A stretch of 64,000 nt of DNA from Agarivorans sp. TSD2052 (GTDB lineage Bacteria > Pseudomonadota > Gammaproteobacteria > Enterobacterales > Celerinatantimonadaceae): the NCBI RefSeq assembly GCF_023238625.1, contig NZ_CP096670.1, positions 1,229,501 to 1,293,500 of the forward strand. The letters run 5' to 3'. Shown here one piece after another: positions 33,312 to 42,696 of this stretch (positions within the stretch are counted from its first letter, which is position 1; every line of letters begins with the position of its first letter). The notes beneath the pieces are model-generated. The model saw only the letters and a program-made list of their open reading frames with translations, was not told the origin of the DNA and ran no database searches. The translations under genes and the position numbers were made by a program.

Positions 33312-34646
33312 TTAGGCCTTTTCTAAGCCTACTGTAGCATTTGGCTCTGCTTCATGGGGTAAGTGAACTTCTTCTTCCGACAAACCCGCTAGCGGGTTGT
33401 TGTAAGTGTCTAGGTTTAAGTCCCCTTCTGATTTAGCGACTGCTACGGTTACCATGCTGTCACCGGTAATGTTGACCGCCGTACGAACCATATCTAACAA
33501 ACGGTCTACGCCGATGATTAAAGCAATACCTTCAACGGGCAGCCCTACTTGTTGTAAGACCATGGCCAGAGTAATTAAACCAACGCCCGGCACGCCTGCT
33601 GTTCCCACTGATGCCAAAGTTGCAGTGACAATCACCATTAAAAAGTTACCGGCGGTTAAATCAATACCATAAACGGTAGCGATGAAAATGGTCGCCACAC
33701 CTTGCATTATTGAAGTGCCATCCATATTGATGGTCGCGCCCAAGGGAATAGTAAAAGAAGCCGTTGAGTTACGTACGCCCAATTTATGAGTAGCGGTTTC
33801 CATCGTCACTGGAATAGTGGCGTTAGAGGAAGCAGTACTAAACGCAAATACAATTGCTTCACGCATTTTCTTGATGAACAAAACCGGATTTAAGCCGGTA
33901 AGTACTTTGAGTAAGGTGGGGTAAACCACCAAAGCGTGAATCAGTAGCACAACCAGTACCACCATAAAGTAACCTAGCAGGCTATAAATCGCGTCGAAGC
34001 CAATACCAAAGAACAGTTTGGCTAACAGCGCGAATACGCCATAGGGAGCAAGGTTCATTAAAATGGTGACTAATTTCATAATCACTACATTGAAATCTTC
34101 AAAGTGGCTGGCTATACGCTTGCCTGGTTCACCTGAAATTGCGATAGCGATACCGAACAACAATGCAAATACAATGATTTGCAACATATTGCCCTGTGCC
34201 ATGGAGGCAATAGGGTTATCCGGGAACATGTCGATAATGACTTGGCTAATACTTGGGGCTTGTTTAGCCTGGAAGGCCGTTTCAGCCACTAGTTCGATGC
34301 CTGTGCCAGGACGAACTAATAGTGCTACCGCCATTGCCAGTGAAATGGCAATCGCTGTCGTGGCTAAATAAAGAAGCACTGTTTTACCACCAAGGCGGCC
34401 TAAGCGAGCAGTATCTTTCATTGAAGACACGCCACATACCAAGGATACAAATACCAATGGCACAACTAGCATTTTTAAGCTGGCAACAAAAATAGACCCT
34501 GTAATATTTAAAATGCCGTCAACCAGATAGTCTTTAACTAGCACTGAATCAGCAAAAAATGTTTGTAAGAAAACCCCTAGTGCAATACCGGTAATCATAC
34601 CGATTATTATCTTATGTGTGAGGCTCAGTTTTGCAGTGTTGATCAT
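33312..34646 (-). CDS. Sodium/proton-dicarboxylate symporter (DAACS family)
   Basis: This 444-aa inner-membrane protein has the GltP/GltPh-type motifs: the SSNATIPVTM serine hairpin, TINMDGT and GVPGVGLITLAMVL, and VDRLLDMVRTAVN near the end. Members bring in glutamate, aspartate or C4-dicarboxylates with H+ or Na+. Substrate not certain. It is monocistronic and has GAAGGGAA upstream of the ATG. Confidence 0.93.
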   Translation of the reverse strand: MINTAKLSLTHKIIIGMITGIALGVFLQTFFADSVLVKDYLVDGILNITGSIFVASLKMLVVPLVFVSLVCGVSSMKDTARLGRLGGKTVLLYLATTAIAISLAMAVALLVRPGTGIELVAETAFQAKQAPSISQVIIDMFPDNPIASMAQGNMLQIIVFALLFGIAIAISGEPGKRIASHFEDFNVVIMKLVTILMNLAPYGVFALLAKLFFGIGFDAIYSLLGYFMVVLVVLLIHALVVYPTLLKVLTGLNPVLFIKKMREAIVFAFSTASSNATIPVTMETATHKLGVRNSTASFTIPLGATINMDGTSIMQGVATIFIATVYGIDLTAGNFLMVIVTATLASVGTAGVPGVGLITLAMVLQQVGLPVEGIALIIGVDRLLDMVRTAVNITGDSMVTVAVAKSEGDLNLDTYNNPLAGLSEEEVHLPHEAEPNATVGLEKA

Positions 34647-34859
34647 TTCCCTTCTCTCTATTTTTATGCAGATTAATGCTCTGCATATAACTTAAAGTTA
34701 AGGTTATAGTATCACAGGTTATATCTAATGGCATTTTAGCTACTTCCTGTTCGGTTTTTGGTGGTTTTATGTGCTGCTGTTGCTTTTGCGGTGGTAAAAG
34801 TTGAATGGAAAGTAATCAACTTGATATCAAGCTATTTAGCTTTTTTTTTTAGTTTTTCC

Positions 34860-34886
34860 CTTGAAAAGAAAATTGACGCCCCCACC
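34860..34886 (+). promoter_or_regulatory. Sigma-32 promoter of dnaK-dnaJ
   Basis: CTTGAAA (34860-34866), 13 bases, then CCCCACC (34880-34886). It is a good heat-shock match and lies 53 bases before the dnaK start. Confidence 0.82.
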
Positions 34887-34938
34887 TTAGTTCCAACAAC
34901 AAAAAATTAGTTATAAACAGAATTTGGAGAACACCATT

Positions 34939-36855
34939 ATGGGTAGAATTATTGGTATTGATTTAGGCACCACTAACTCTTGTGTTGCGATTTTAGATGG
35001 CGATACCCCTAAAGTTATCGAGAATGCTGAAGGCGATCGTACAACACCTTCTATCATTGCTTACACCGAGGATGGCGAGACCTTAGTTGGCCAACCAGCC
35101 AAACGCCAAGCGGTAACTAACCCAACTAACACTGTATTTGCTATTAAGCGTCTTATCGGTCGTCGTTTCACCGATGACGAAGTACAGCGTGACATTAAAA
35201 TTATGCCGTTCAAAATTGTAAATGCTGACAACGGTGACGCTTGGGTAGAAGCAAAAGGTGAGAAGAAAGCACCACCGCAAATTTCTGCTGAAGTATTGAA
35301 GAAAATGAAGAAAACAGCAGAAGATTACCTAGGTGAGGCCGTTACAGAAGCGGTTATTACGGTACCTGCATACTTTAACGACTCACAACGTCAAGCAACT
35401 AAAGATGCTGGTCGTATTGCTGGTTTAGATGTTAAACGCATTATCAACGAACCTACTGCTGCAGCCTTCGCTTACGGCGTAAACTCAGTTAAAGGCGACA
35501 ACGTTGTTGCTGTATACGACTTAGGTGGTGGTACTTTTGATATCTCTATCATCGAAATTGATGAAGTAGATGGCGAGAAAACTTTCGAAGTGTTAGCCAC
35601 TAATGGTGATACTCACTTAGGTGGTGAAGATTTCGATAGCCGCTTGATCAACTACTTGGTTGAAGAATTTAAGAAAGACCAAGGTTTTGACCTTAAGCAA
35701 GACCCGTTAGCGATGCAACGTTTAAAAGAAGCCGCTGAAAAAGCTAAGTGTGAACTGTCTTCAGCTCAACAAACTGATGTAAACCTACCTTACATCACCG
35801 CTGATGCTTCGGGTCCTAAACACCTTAATATCAAAGTAACTCGCTCTAAGCTTGAGTCTTTGGTTGAAGAATTAGTACAACGTTCTTTAGAGCCATTACG
35901 CATCGCTTTGCAAGATGCTGACTTATCTGTGGGTGACATCAACGATGTAATCCTAGTGGGTGGTCAAACACGTATGCCACTAGTACAAAAAGCAGTTACC
36001 GAGTTCTTTGGTAAAGAGCCACGTAAAGACGTTAACCCTGATGAAGCTGTCGCGATGGGTGCAGCTATTCAAGGTGCAGTATTGTCTGGCGATAAAACTG
36101 ACGTATTGCTACTAGACGTAACGCCACTATCTTTGGGTATTGAAACTATGGGTGGTGTAATGACACGCGTAGTTGAGAAAAACACTACCATCCCAACGAA
36201 GGGTTCACAGGTATTCTCAACAGCCGATGATAACCAAAGTGCGGTAACGGTTCACGTTATTCAGGGTGAGCGTAAACGTGCTGCAGACAACAAATCTTTA
36301 GGTCAATTTAACCTAGAAGGTATTCGTCCTGCACAACGTGGCGTGCCACAAATCGAAGTAACTTTTGATTTAGATGCTGACGGTATTTTGCACGTATCTG
36401 CTAAAGATAAAGATACCGCTAAAGAGCAAAAAATTACCATTCAAGCCTCTTCTGGTTTGTCAGATGACGAAATCAATAAGATGGTTAATGAAGCGGAAGC
36501 TAATGCTGAAGAAGATAAGAAGTTTGAAGAGTTAGTTCAAGCTCGTAACCAAGCCGATGCTTTAGTACATGGTACACGCAAGCAAATTGAAGACGCCGGT
36601 GAAGCACTTCCTGCTGAAGATAAAGAGAAAATCGAAGCCGCAGTGACTGAATTAGAAGCAGCAACTAAAGGTGAAGATAAAGCAGAGATCGAAGCTAAAA
36701 CTCAAGCTTTGATTGAAGCCTCTCAAAAACTGATGGAAGTAGCACAGCAACAAGCCCAAGCAGATGCAGGCGCGGCAGATGCCGAGCAAGCAGCTCCTGC
36801 TCAAGACGATGTGGTTGACGCTGAGTTTGAAGAAGTGAAAGACGACAAAAAATAA
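34939..36855 (+). CDS. dnaK: Molecular chaperone DnaK (Hsp70)
   Basis: This 638-aa chaperone has the signatures [15 protein letters not shown] at the start, [14 protein letters not shown] near residue 200 and [14 protein letters not shown] near residue 340, the linker [13 protein letters not shown], and the acidic C-terminal EEVKDDKK. It binds exposed hydrophobic segments in an ATP cycle run with DnaJ and GrpE. The ATG at 34939 gives [10 protein letters not shown]; a TTG five codons upstream is less likely. A perfect 9-bp hairpin without a U tract follows before dnaJ. Confidence 0.98.
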   Translation: MGRIIGIDLGTTNSCVAILDGDTPKVIENAEGDRTTPSIIAYTEDGETLVGQPAKRQAVTNPTNTVFAIKRLIGRRFTDDEVQRDIKIMPFKIVNADNGDAWVEAKGEKKAPPQISAEVLKKMKKTAEDYLGEAVTEAVITVPAYFNDSQRQATKDAGRIAGLDVKRIINEPTAAAFAYGVNSVKGDNVVAVYDLGGGTFDISIIEIDEVDGEKTFEVLATNGDTHLGGEDFDSRLINYLVEEFKKDQGFDLKQDPLAMQRLKEAAEKAKCELSSAQQTDVNLPYITADASGPKHLNIKVTRSKLESLVEELVQRSLEPLRIALQDADLSVGDINDVILVGGQTRMPLVQKAVTEFFGKEPRKDVNPDEAVAMGAAIQGAVLSGDKTDVLLLDVTPLSLGIETMGGVMTRVVEKNTTIPTKGSQVFSTADDNQSAVTVHVIQGERKRAADNKSLGQFNLEGIRPAQRGVPQIEVTFDLDADGILHVSAKDKDTAKEQKITIQASSGLSDDEINKMVNEAEANAEEDKKFEELVQARNQADALVHGTRKQIEDAGEALPAEDKEKIEAAVTELEAATKGEDKAEIEAKTQALIEASQKLMEVAQQQAQADAGAADAEQAAPAQDDVVDAEFEEVKDDKK

Positions 36856-36885
36856 TTTGTCTTCGATACTTTAGTAAGTAAATAG

Positions 36886-36909
36886 CGGGCGTTGTGAAAA
36901 CAACGCCCG
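36886..36909 (+). promoter_or_regulatory. Intercistronic hairpin between dnaK and dnaJ
   Basis: CGGGCGTTG (36886-36894) pairs with CAACGCCCG (36901-36909) around TGAAAA. With no U tract it is more likely an attenuating or mRNA-protecting element than a full terminator, giving more DnaK than DnaJ. Confidence 0.65.
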
Positions 36910-36969
36910 TGTGTCTATCAACGCCAATACTTCCAAGCTGTTAGCTTGTAAGAAAGCAGAACTCCAATT

Positions 36970-38109
36970 ATGTCAAAACGCGATTATTATGAAGTTCTTG
37001 GTCTAGGCAAAGATGCCGGTGAGCGAGAAATTAAAAAAGCCTACAAACGTTTGGCGATGAAATATCACCCCGACCGTACTAAAGGTGATAAAGCTTCTGA
37101 AGAGAAATTTAAAGAAGTAAAAGAAGCTTACGAAGTACTGAACGATGCCCAAAAGAAAGAAGCTTATGATCACTATGGTCATGCTGGAGTCGATCCTAAC
37201 CGCGGAGCGGGTGGTTTTGGCGGCGGGCATGGTGATTTTGGCGACGCATTTGGCGATATCTTTGGTGATATTTTTGGTGGTGGACGTGGTGGCGGTGGTC
37301 GACGTCAGCCTCAACGTGGCTCTGATTTACGTTACAACCTAGAGTTGAGCTTAGAGCAAGCGGTAAAAGGTGTTAAAAAAGAAATTCGAGTGCCTACCTT
37401 AGTACACTGTGAACAGTGTAATGGTAGTGGCGCTAAAAAAGGCTCGAGCCCAAAAACTTGTGGTACTTGTCATGGCCAAGGCCAAGTGCAAATGCGTCAA
37501 GGTTTTTTTGCGGTTCAGCAAGCCTGTCCAACCTGTAAAGGTAAAGGCTCAATTATTTCAGATCCTTGCCATAAATGTCATGGTGAAGGCCGTTACGAAC
37601 GCTCTAAAACCTTATCGGTTAGTATCCCCGCAGGTGTAGATACTGGTGACCGCGTTCGTTTATCCGGTGAAGGTGAAGCGGGCGAGAGCGGTGCTCCAGC
37701 CGGTGATTTGTATGTTCAAGTACATGTAAAAGATCACCCCATCTTCCAGCGTGAAGAAAATAACCTATATTGCGAAGTGCCAATTAGTTTTACATTGGCG
37801 GCTTTAGGTGGCGAAATCGAAGTGCCCACTTTAGATGGTCGAGTAAGCCTTAAGGTACCTGCTGAAACTCAAACCGGTCGTATGTTTAGAATGCGTGGTA
37901 AGGGAGTTAAGTCGGTACGAGGCGGACCAATTGGTGATTTGATCTGTAAAGTTACAGTAGAAACACCGGTTAAGCTTAATGATACTCAAAAGCAATTATT
38001 ACGTGACTTTGAGGATAGTTGTGGCGGGTCTGCAAGTAGCAAACACAAGCCAAAGGCTGAAGGTTTTTTTGATGGTGTTAAAAAGTTTTTCGATGACCTA
38101 ACCAGTTAA
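36970..38109 (+). CDS. dnaJ: Co-chaperone DnaJ (Hsp40)
   Basis: This 379-aa protein is complete: J-domain with HPD (KYHPDRTKG), Gly/Phe-rich linker (about 75-115), four CxxCxGxG zinc repeats ([32 protein letters not shown]), and the substrate-binding C-terminal domains. It stimulates DnaK ATPase and delivers clients. In operon with dnaK, separated by a hairpin-containing gap of 114 bases. Confidence 0.98.
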   Translation: MSKRDYYEVLGLGKDAGEREIKKAYKRLAMKYHPDRTKGDKASEEKFKEVKEAYEVLNDAQKKEAYDHYGHAGVDPNRGAGGFGGGHGDFGDAFGDIFGDIFGGGRGGGGRRQPQRGSDLRYNLELSLEQAVKGVKKEIRVPTLVHCEQCNGSGAKKGSSPKTCGTCHGQGQVQMRQGFFAVQQACPTCKGKGSIISDPCHKCHGEGRYERSKTLSVSIPAGVDTGDRVRLSGEGEAGESGAPAGDLYVQVHVKDHPIFQREENNLYCEVPISFTLAALGGEIEVPTLDGRVSLKVPAETQTGRMFRMRGKGVKSVRGGPIGDLICKVTVETPVKLNDTQKQLLRDFEDSCGGSASSKHKPKAEGFFDGVKKFFDDLTS

Positions 38110-38123
38110 TCAATGAAGCGATT

Positions 38124-38148
38124 AAAAAGCGGCGTTAGCCGCTTTTTT
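38124..38148 (+). terminator. Terminator after dnaJ
   Basis: AAAAAGCGGC (38124-38133), GTTA, GCCGCTTTTT (38138-38147) and more Ts. Confidence 0.9.
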
Positions 38149-38399
38149 TATGGCTATCATTTACATTAAGTTATTGGTTTTTGAACTATTGTTGTTGGTT
38201 TTGTCTATGCTACTATTTACCAAAATCATAGCGACAAGAATTATTTTAGACCGGTAAATTGACTCGGCATAAGCGGTATGAAAATACGATTTATTGTCAC
38301 TAGGTCGTTATTCTACAATCGGAAAAATAAACAGCATTATTGGGTTTTTAGCAACGAACAATGATTCGCCATTTATTGCGATGAGTATAGTTAAGGTGA

Positions 38400-38942
38400 A
38401 TGATGATAACCTTGGTATTGGGCGGTATTCGAAGCGGAAAAAGCCGCTGGGCAGAACAGCAGTTTGCTGATGACCTTATCGGTTCATCTGTTTATATTGC
38501 AACGTCTTTAGCCAGTGATGATGAAATGGCACAGCGGATTGACCATCATCAACGTCAGCGTAACGGCCGTTTTACTACCCATGAATTAAATTTTACTGAA
38601 GAGTGTTTAGCTGAGGTATTAGCTGGTTACGCCCACTTGCAGCAGCCAATTTTGCTGGAATGTATGTCGACATGGCTAGGGTGGTGGTTAAGCACGGACA
38701 AGTCACCGCAGTTACAGTTAGTCGATATTCACCGGCAGTCTTCGTTGTTGTTAGAAGCCCTAAAGCAGATAGACAGTGATATTGTGATTGTCTCCAATGA
38801 AGTAGGTTTAGGCTTGGTGTCTGATAATGCTGTGGCGCGAATGTTTGCCGACGAATTAGGGCGTTTAAATCAAGCATTGGCTACCATTGCCGATAGGGTT
38901 GTATTCATTAGTGCCGGATTGCCACTAATATTAAAGGAATAG
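38400..38942 (+). CDS. cobU: Adenosylcobinamide kinase/guanylyltransferase
   Basis: This 180-aa enzyme phosphorylates adenosylcobinamide and attaches GMP, a late step in nucleotide-loop assembly of cobalamin. The CobU P-loop GGIRSGKSRWAE is at the very N-terminus, with the HH pair (RIDHHQRQR), LLECMSTWL and SNEVGLGLV motifs following. Neither cobS, cobT, cobC nor a cobalamin riboswitch is visible nearby. Two successive ATGs are possible starts, after AAGGTGA. The M48 lipoprotein gene follows 37 bases later. Confidence 0.93.
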   Translation: MMITLVLGGIRSGKSRWAEQQFADDLIGSSVYIATSLASDDEMAQRIDHHQRQRNGRFTTHELNFTEECLAEVLAGYAHLQQPILLECMSTWLGWWLSTDKSPQLQLVDIHRQSSLLLEALKQIDSDIVIVSNEVGLGLVSDNAVARMFADELGRLNQALATIADRVVFISAGLPLILKE

Positions 38943-38979
38943 CAATTTTTAAGGTTGCCTTAAAAAGGGAAATGCATAA

Positions 38980-39843
38980 ATGAACAAAATGCTAAAGTTG
39001 GCTGTAGGGGTTGTTTCGCTAGCCGCATTACTAAGTTGTTCCGCTTCTCCAACCGGAAGAAAGCGGGTATTACTTTATGATGATTCAAAAATGAGTGCAT
39101 TGGGTGCTCAGTCCTTTGAAGAAATAAAAAAACAAGAAAAAATAGTCACAGACCAAGCCACCAATGATTACGTGGCGTGTATCTCGAATGCGGTAACCGC
39201 CGAAATACCCGGTCACTACGGTGAAGAGAAATGGGAAGTCGTGGTATTTGACTCTGAGCAGGTAAATGCTTTTGCCTTACCTGGCGCCCATGTTGGCGTA
39301 TATACCGGTTTGATTAAAGTGGCTGAAGATCAAGACCAGCTAGCCACTGTAATCGGTCATGAAATAGCCCACGTATTAGCAGAACACAGTAATGAACGTT
39401 TATCACAAAACCAAATTGCAGGCATAGGCACGGCGGTGGCTGCCATCGCTATTGGGGTGAGCGATGAGGTTAAACATAAAGGCGTTGCGATGGCTGCTTT
39501 GGGCTTAGGTGTGCAATACGGGGTATTGTTGCCTTATGGAAGAACCCAAGAAAGTGAGGCTGATCTTATGGGCTTAGACCTGATGGCTAGTGCCGGTTTT
39601 AATCCTCAGGCTAGCGTGACGCTTTGGCAGAATATGGCGAAGGCTGGCGGCGGTTCAGTCCCTGAGTTTCTTTCAACCCACCCCTCAAATACAACCCGTA
39701 TAGCTGATTTAGAAGCGCGCATGAGCAGAGCTATACAGTTAGAAAAACAAGCGATAGCGCAAGGCAAACAGCCACAATGCCAGCGCCCAGCACAATTTAG
39801 TCTAGATACTGAAACCAACACTGATGCCAATCCAGCTAGCTAA
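38980..39843 (+). CDS. M48-family metalloprotease lipoprotein (LoiP/YggG-like)
   Basis: This 287-aa protein has lipobox LLSC (Cys20), the zinc motif HEIAH (His127, Glu128, His131) and the downstream ESEAD glutamate (about residues 191-195). LoiP-type proteases sit on the outer membrane's inner face and clear damaged envelope proteins. The C-terminal part (SVPEFLSTHPSNTTRI) contains the conserved STHPS motif. It overlaps the GNAT gene by 20 bases, so the two are co-translated. Confidence 0.93.
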   Translation: MNKMLKLAVGVVSLAALLSCSASPTGRKRVLLYDDSKMSALGAQSFEEIKKQEKIVTDQATNDYVACISNAVTAEIPGHYGEEKWEVVVFDSEQVNAFALPGAHVGVYTGLIKVAEDQDQLATVIGHEIAHVLAEHSNERLSQNQIAGIGTAVAAIAIGVSDEVKHKGVAMAALGLGVQYGVLLPYGRTQESEADLMGLDLMASAGFNPQASVTLWQNMAKAGGGSVPEFLSTHPSNTTRIADLEARMSRAIQLEKQAIAQGKQPQCQRPAQFSLDTETNTDANPAS

Positions 39844-40306
39844 AGCTAAACACGCCGCTGAAATTAGTTTAGTGCAGCGGCGTAGTTGGCAGCATGTTTA
39901 CAATAAAAAAGTGACTCAGGCTATGTTTAAACAATTACCTGAAGTATTACACCATCGTTTGTGGTCACAACGTTTAATCAGCCCCAGTTATACCACGTGG
40001 GTATTAGCGAGACCCAATGTTCAAGGTTTTGTCATGCTTGACCAACAAGTCGAAGGTGTTGAGTTAACGGCGCTCTATTTGGATCCCCAAGCGATGGGGA
40101 AAGGATGGGGAAGGGCCTTGTTTGAATCAGCGAGTCAATCGGCAAAAATGTCCTTTGCTACTCGCTTACATTGCTGGGTGATGGAGGATAATCAACACGC
40201 TCAAGGTTTTTATCGTCACTTAGGTTTTAAATTCACTGGTGAGCAGCGTGAGCTGGAGTTTTCTGGATCACCATTCATACAAAAAAAGGCTGAATTAGTC
40301 TGCTAA
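39824..40306 (+). CDS. GNAT-family N-acetyltransferase
   Basis: This 160-aa protein has the acetyl-CoA motif A (ALYLDPQAMGKGWGRALFE) and the late ENQHAQGFYRHLGFK segment of GNAT enzymes. The acceptor (amine on protein, antibiotic or metabolite) cannot be read. It begins inside the end of the M48 protease gene. Confidence 0.88.
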   Translation: MPIQLAKAKHAAEISLVQRRSWQHVYNKKVTQAMFKQLPEVLHHRLWSQRLISPSYTTWVLARPNVQGFVMLDQQVEGVELTALYLDPQAMGKGWGRALFESASQSAKMSFATRLHCWVMEDNQHAQGFYRHLGFKFTGEQRELEFSGSPFIQKKAELVC

Positions 40307-40373
40307 TTACGCCTTTTTCGCAAGACTTTATGGTAACATTTTGTTCTTTTCATGATTAATTTTAAGAGTTGAA

Positions 40374-40994
40374 ATGAGCGATAAATATCAAGGCGCAGCA
40401 GCGCAAGCAAGTTATGGCTACGGCCTTCAAATTGGTGAGCAGATTGAGCGTGCAGCTTTTGACGGCTTAAAAGTTGATGCTATGTTAGATGGTATCCGTG
40501 ATGTGATGAGCGGTGCTGAGCCACAGCTAGACGAAGCGGTAATTGGCGCAGCTTTCCAAGAAATCACCAAAGAAATTGAAGCTAAAAAAGCTGAGCAGCA
40601 TAAAGAAGCAATGGCTGAAGGCGAGACGTTCTTAGCAGAAAACGGCCAACGTCCAGAGATCAACAAAACTGAAACTGGTCTTCAATATGAAGTATTGGTT
40701 GAAGGTGAAGGCGATACCCCGACCGCTAGCAGTAAAGTGCAAGTTCACTATGAAGGTACGTTAATTTCTGGTGAAGTATTTGATAGCTCAGTACAACGTG
40801 GCGAACCTGCAGAATTTCCAGTTAACGGCGTAATTAAAGGCTGGACTGAAGCGTTACAACGTATGAAAGTGGGCGATAAGTGGAAGCTTTACATCCCTCA
40901 AGAGCTTGCTTATGGCTCGCAAGGTGCTGGCGCGGCTATCCCGCCGTTTGCTGCATTAGTCTTTGAAGTTGAGCTGTTAGCTATTTTAGGCTAA
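40374..40994 (+). CDS. fklB: FKBP-type peptidyl-prolyl isomerase FklB
   Basis: This 206-aa protein has an N-terminal helical dimerisation part and a C-terminal FKBP domain (from about residue 105): VQVHYEGTLISGEVFDSS, AEFPVNGVIKGWTEAL, ELAYGSQGAG and IPPFAALVFEVELL. It speeds cis/trans proline isomerisation. No signal peptide, so cytoplasmic, which fits FklB rather than periplasmic FkpA. A clear terminator follows. Confidence 0.93.
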   Translation: MSDKYQGAAAQASYGYGLQIGEQIERAAFDGLKVDAMLDGIRDVMSGAEPQLDEAVIGAAFQEITKEIEAKKAEQHKEAMAEGETFLAENGQRPEINKTETGLQYEVLVEGEGDTPTASSKVQVHYEGTLISGEVFDSSVQRGEPAEFPVNGVIKGWTEALQRMKVGDKWKLYIPQELAYGSQGAGAAIPPFAALVFEVELLAILG

Positions 40995-41010
40995 AACCCA
41001 ATCTCAATAT

Positions 41011-41038
41011 AAAAACCGGCTAATCAGCCGGTTTTTTT
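41011..41038 (+). terminator. Terminator after fklB
   Basis: AAAAACCGGCT (41011-41021), AATC loop, AGCCGGTTTTT (41026-41036) and more Ts. Confidence 0.9.
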
Positions 41039-41039
41039 A

Positions 41040-41056
41040 TGCGCCAGATTTGTGCA
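41040..41056. promoter_or_regulatory. NtrC-like binding site upstream of the nitrate ABC operon
   Basis: TGCGCCAGATTTGTGCA resembles the 17-bp NtrC box (TGCACCA-N3-TGGTGCA), keeping the outer TGC/GCA and the inner C/A-N3-T/G contacts. It lies about 110 bases before the sigma-54 type promoter, a normal enhancer distance. Confidence 0.55.
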
Positions 41057-41164
41057 CTTGTGTTCTAAGTTAGTGAATTAACAAGAAAAATCCAAATACT
41101 CCTTTAGAGGTAAAGAATTTCCTAAGTTAATGATTTTAGGTGTTAAAAAAATGTGATCTAGATC

Positions 41165-41181
41165 TTGGCACGTCCTTGGCA
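41165..41181 (+). promoter_or_regulatory. Sigma-54 type promoter of the nitrate ABC operon
   Basis: TTGGCACGTCCTTGGCA has the TGGCACG -24 element and a GC at -12 exactly ten bases after GG, with one T to G change in TTGC. The gene starts 57 bases downstream. A dyad CTAATTG/CAATTAG (41187-41204) lies in the leader. Confidence 0.68.
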
Positions 41182-41238
41182 ACTCCCTAATTGTGAACAA
41201 TTAGAGTTATACCCATTTAGGTAACGCAGGAGCAGGGA

Positions 41239-42624
41239 ATGCAACAATCAACACGTTTAAGTTTATCTCGCATTATTAAAACCACTATGGCTGCGGCGAT
41301 AGTGTCGGCTAGCTTTATTGGTTTTAGTCATGCTGAAATCGGTGAGCCTGAAAAAGAAGATTTAAAGTTTGGTTTTATCAAGCTGACCGATATGGCTCCT
41401 TTAGCTGTGGCCTACGAAAAAGGCTATTTTGAAGATGAAGGTTTATATGTTCAGCTTGAAGCTCAAGCTAACTGGAAGGTATTGCTTGATCGGGTGATTA
41501 CTGGGGAGCTTGACGGTGCGCACATGCTGGCTGGTCAGCCGCTCGGAGCCACCATTGGCTTTGGTACAAAAGCAGACATCATTACCGCTTTTAGTATGGA
41601 CCTAAACGGTAATGCGATCACCGTATCTAATGATATTTGGGCACAAATGAAGCCCCATGTCCCCCATGAAGGTGGAAAACCTGTCCACCCAATTAAAGCC
41701 GACGCCTTAAAGCCGGTGGTTGATAGCTATAAAGATCAAGGTAAGCCATTTAATATGGGCATGGTATTCCCCGTATCTACCCATAACTACGAGCTACGTT
41801 ACTGGTTGGCTGCAGGTGGTATACACCCTGGTTACTACGCTCCTCATAAAGGGGATACTTCAGGAAAAATTGATGCTGATGCCTTGCTGTCAGTAACTCC
41901 ACCCCCACAAATGCCTTCAACCATGGAAGCCGGCACTATTTACGGCTATTGCGTGGGCGAACCGTGGAACCAACAAGCTGTATTTAAAGGCATTGGGGTT
42001 CCGGTTGTGACTGACTATGAAATTTGGAAAAACAACCCAGAGAAAGTATTTGGTGTGAGCCAAGGCTGGGCTGATGAATATCCTAATACGCATATTCGTG
42101 TGGTTAAAGCGATGATTCGAGCGGCCAAATGGCTAGATGAAGAGAACAACAAAAACCGCCCAGAAGCAGTTAAAATCTTGTCTAAGAGCCAGTATGTAGG
42201 TGCCGATTACGATGTAATTGCTAACAGCATGACGGGTACCTTTGAGTATGAGAAAGGTGATAAACGCGAGGTGCCTGACTTTAACGTATTCTTCCGTTAT
42301 AACGCCACTTATCCGTACTACAGTGATGCCATTTGGTATCTAACGCAAATGCGTCGTTGGGGACAAATTTCTGACAACAAACCTGACTCTTGGTATATGG
42401 ATATCGCTAAAAAGGTATACCGTCCTGATATTTACGCTATTGCAGCTAAAGAGTTGATTGCTGATGGTGTCATTGATGCGTCGGAATTCCCTAATTTTGC
42501 GACTGAATCAGGCTTTAAACCACCTCAAAAACACTTCATCGATAACATTGTTTATGACGGTTCTAAACCTAATGCCTATCTAGACAAGTTCACTATTGGT
42601 TTGAAAAAAGACGACAAGATCTAA
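41239..42624 (+). CDS. nrtA: NrtA/CmpA-like periplasmic anion-binding protein
   Basis: This 461-aa protein has a signal peptide to about residue 32 (GFSHA) and the family's features: [38 protein letters not shown] and the [13 protein letters not shown] metal/anion-site segment. NrtA binds nitrate or nitrite and CmpA bicarbonate, and the cargo cannot be settled here. The presence of a sigma-54 type promoter and NtrC-like site favours nitrate. AGGAGCAGG upstream of ATG. First of three co-directional genes. Confidence 0.87.
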   Translation: MQQSTRLSLSRIIKTTMAAAIVSASFIGFSHAEIGEPEKEDLKFGFIKLTDMAPLAVAYEKGYFEDEGLYVQLEAQANWKVLLDRVITGELDGAHMLAGQPLGATIGFGTKADIITAFSMDLNGNAITVSNDIWAQMKPHVPHEGGKPVHPIKADALKPVVDSYKDQGKPFNMGMVFPVSTHNYELRYWLAAGGIHPGYYAPHKGDTSGKIDADALLSVTPPPQMPSTMEAGTIYGYCVGEPWNQQAVFKGIGVPVVTDYEIWKNNPEKVFGVSQGWADEYPNTHIRVVKAMIRAAKWLDEENNKNRPEAVKILSKSQYVGADYDVIANSMTGTFEYEKGDKREVPDFNVFFRYNATYPYYSDAIWYLTQMRRWGQISDNKPDSWYMDIAKKVYRPDIYAIAAKELIADGVIDASEFPNFATESGFKPPQKHFIDNIVYDGSKPNAYLDKFTIGLKKDDKI

Positions 42625-42645
42625 GCCAAATAATCATTGAGAGCA

Positions 42646-42667
42646 GCCGGGCGGAAGGTCGCCCGGC
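42646..42667 (+). promoter_or_regulatory. Intercistronic hairpin after the anion-binding protein gene
   Basis: GCCGGGCG (42646-42653) pairs with CGCCCGGC (42660-42667) around GAAGGT, with no U tract. It likely stabilises the upstream message so that more binding protein than membrane complex is made. Confidence 0.65.
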
Positions 42668-42696
42668 AATATCGAATCGCAAAAGGAGTTGTAGTG

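Noticed and set aside
38151-38399. Possible cobalamin riboswitch before cobU
   Set aside because: The conserved core of the B12 riboswitch is not recognisable in the 250 bases and no terminator or sequestering hairpin is evident.
41187-41204. NasT/NasR-type antitermination leader of the nitrate ABC operon
   Set aside because: The dyad CTAATTG/CAATTAG is present but is not followed by a terminator hairpin, and the usual paired hexaloops are not seen.
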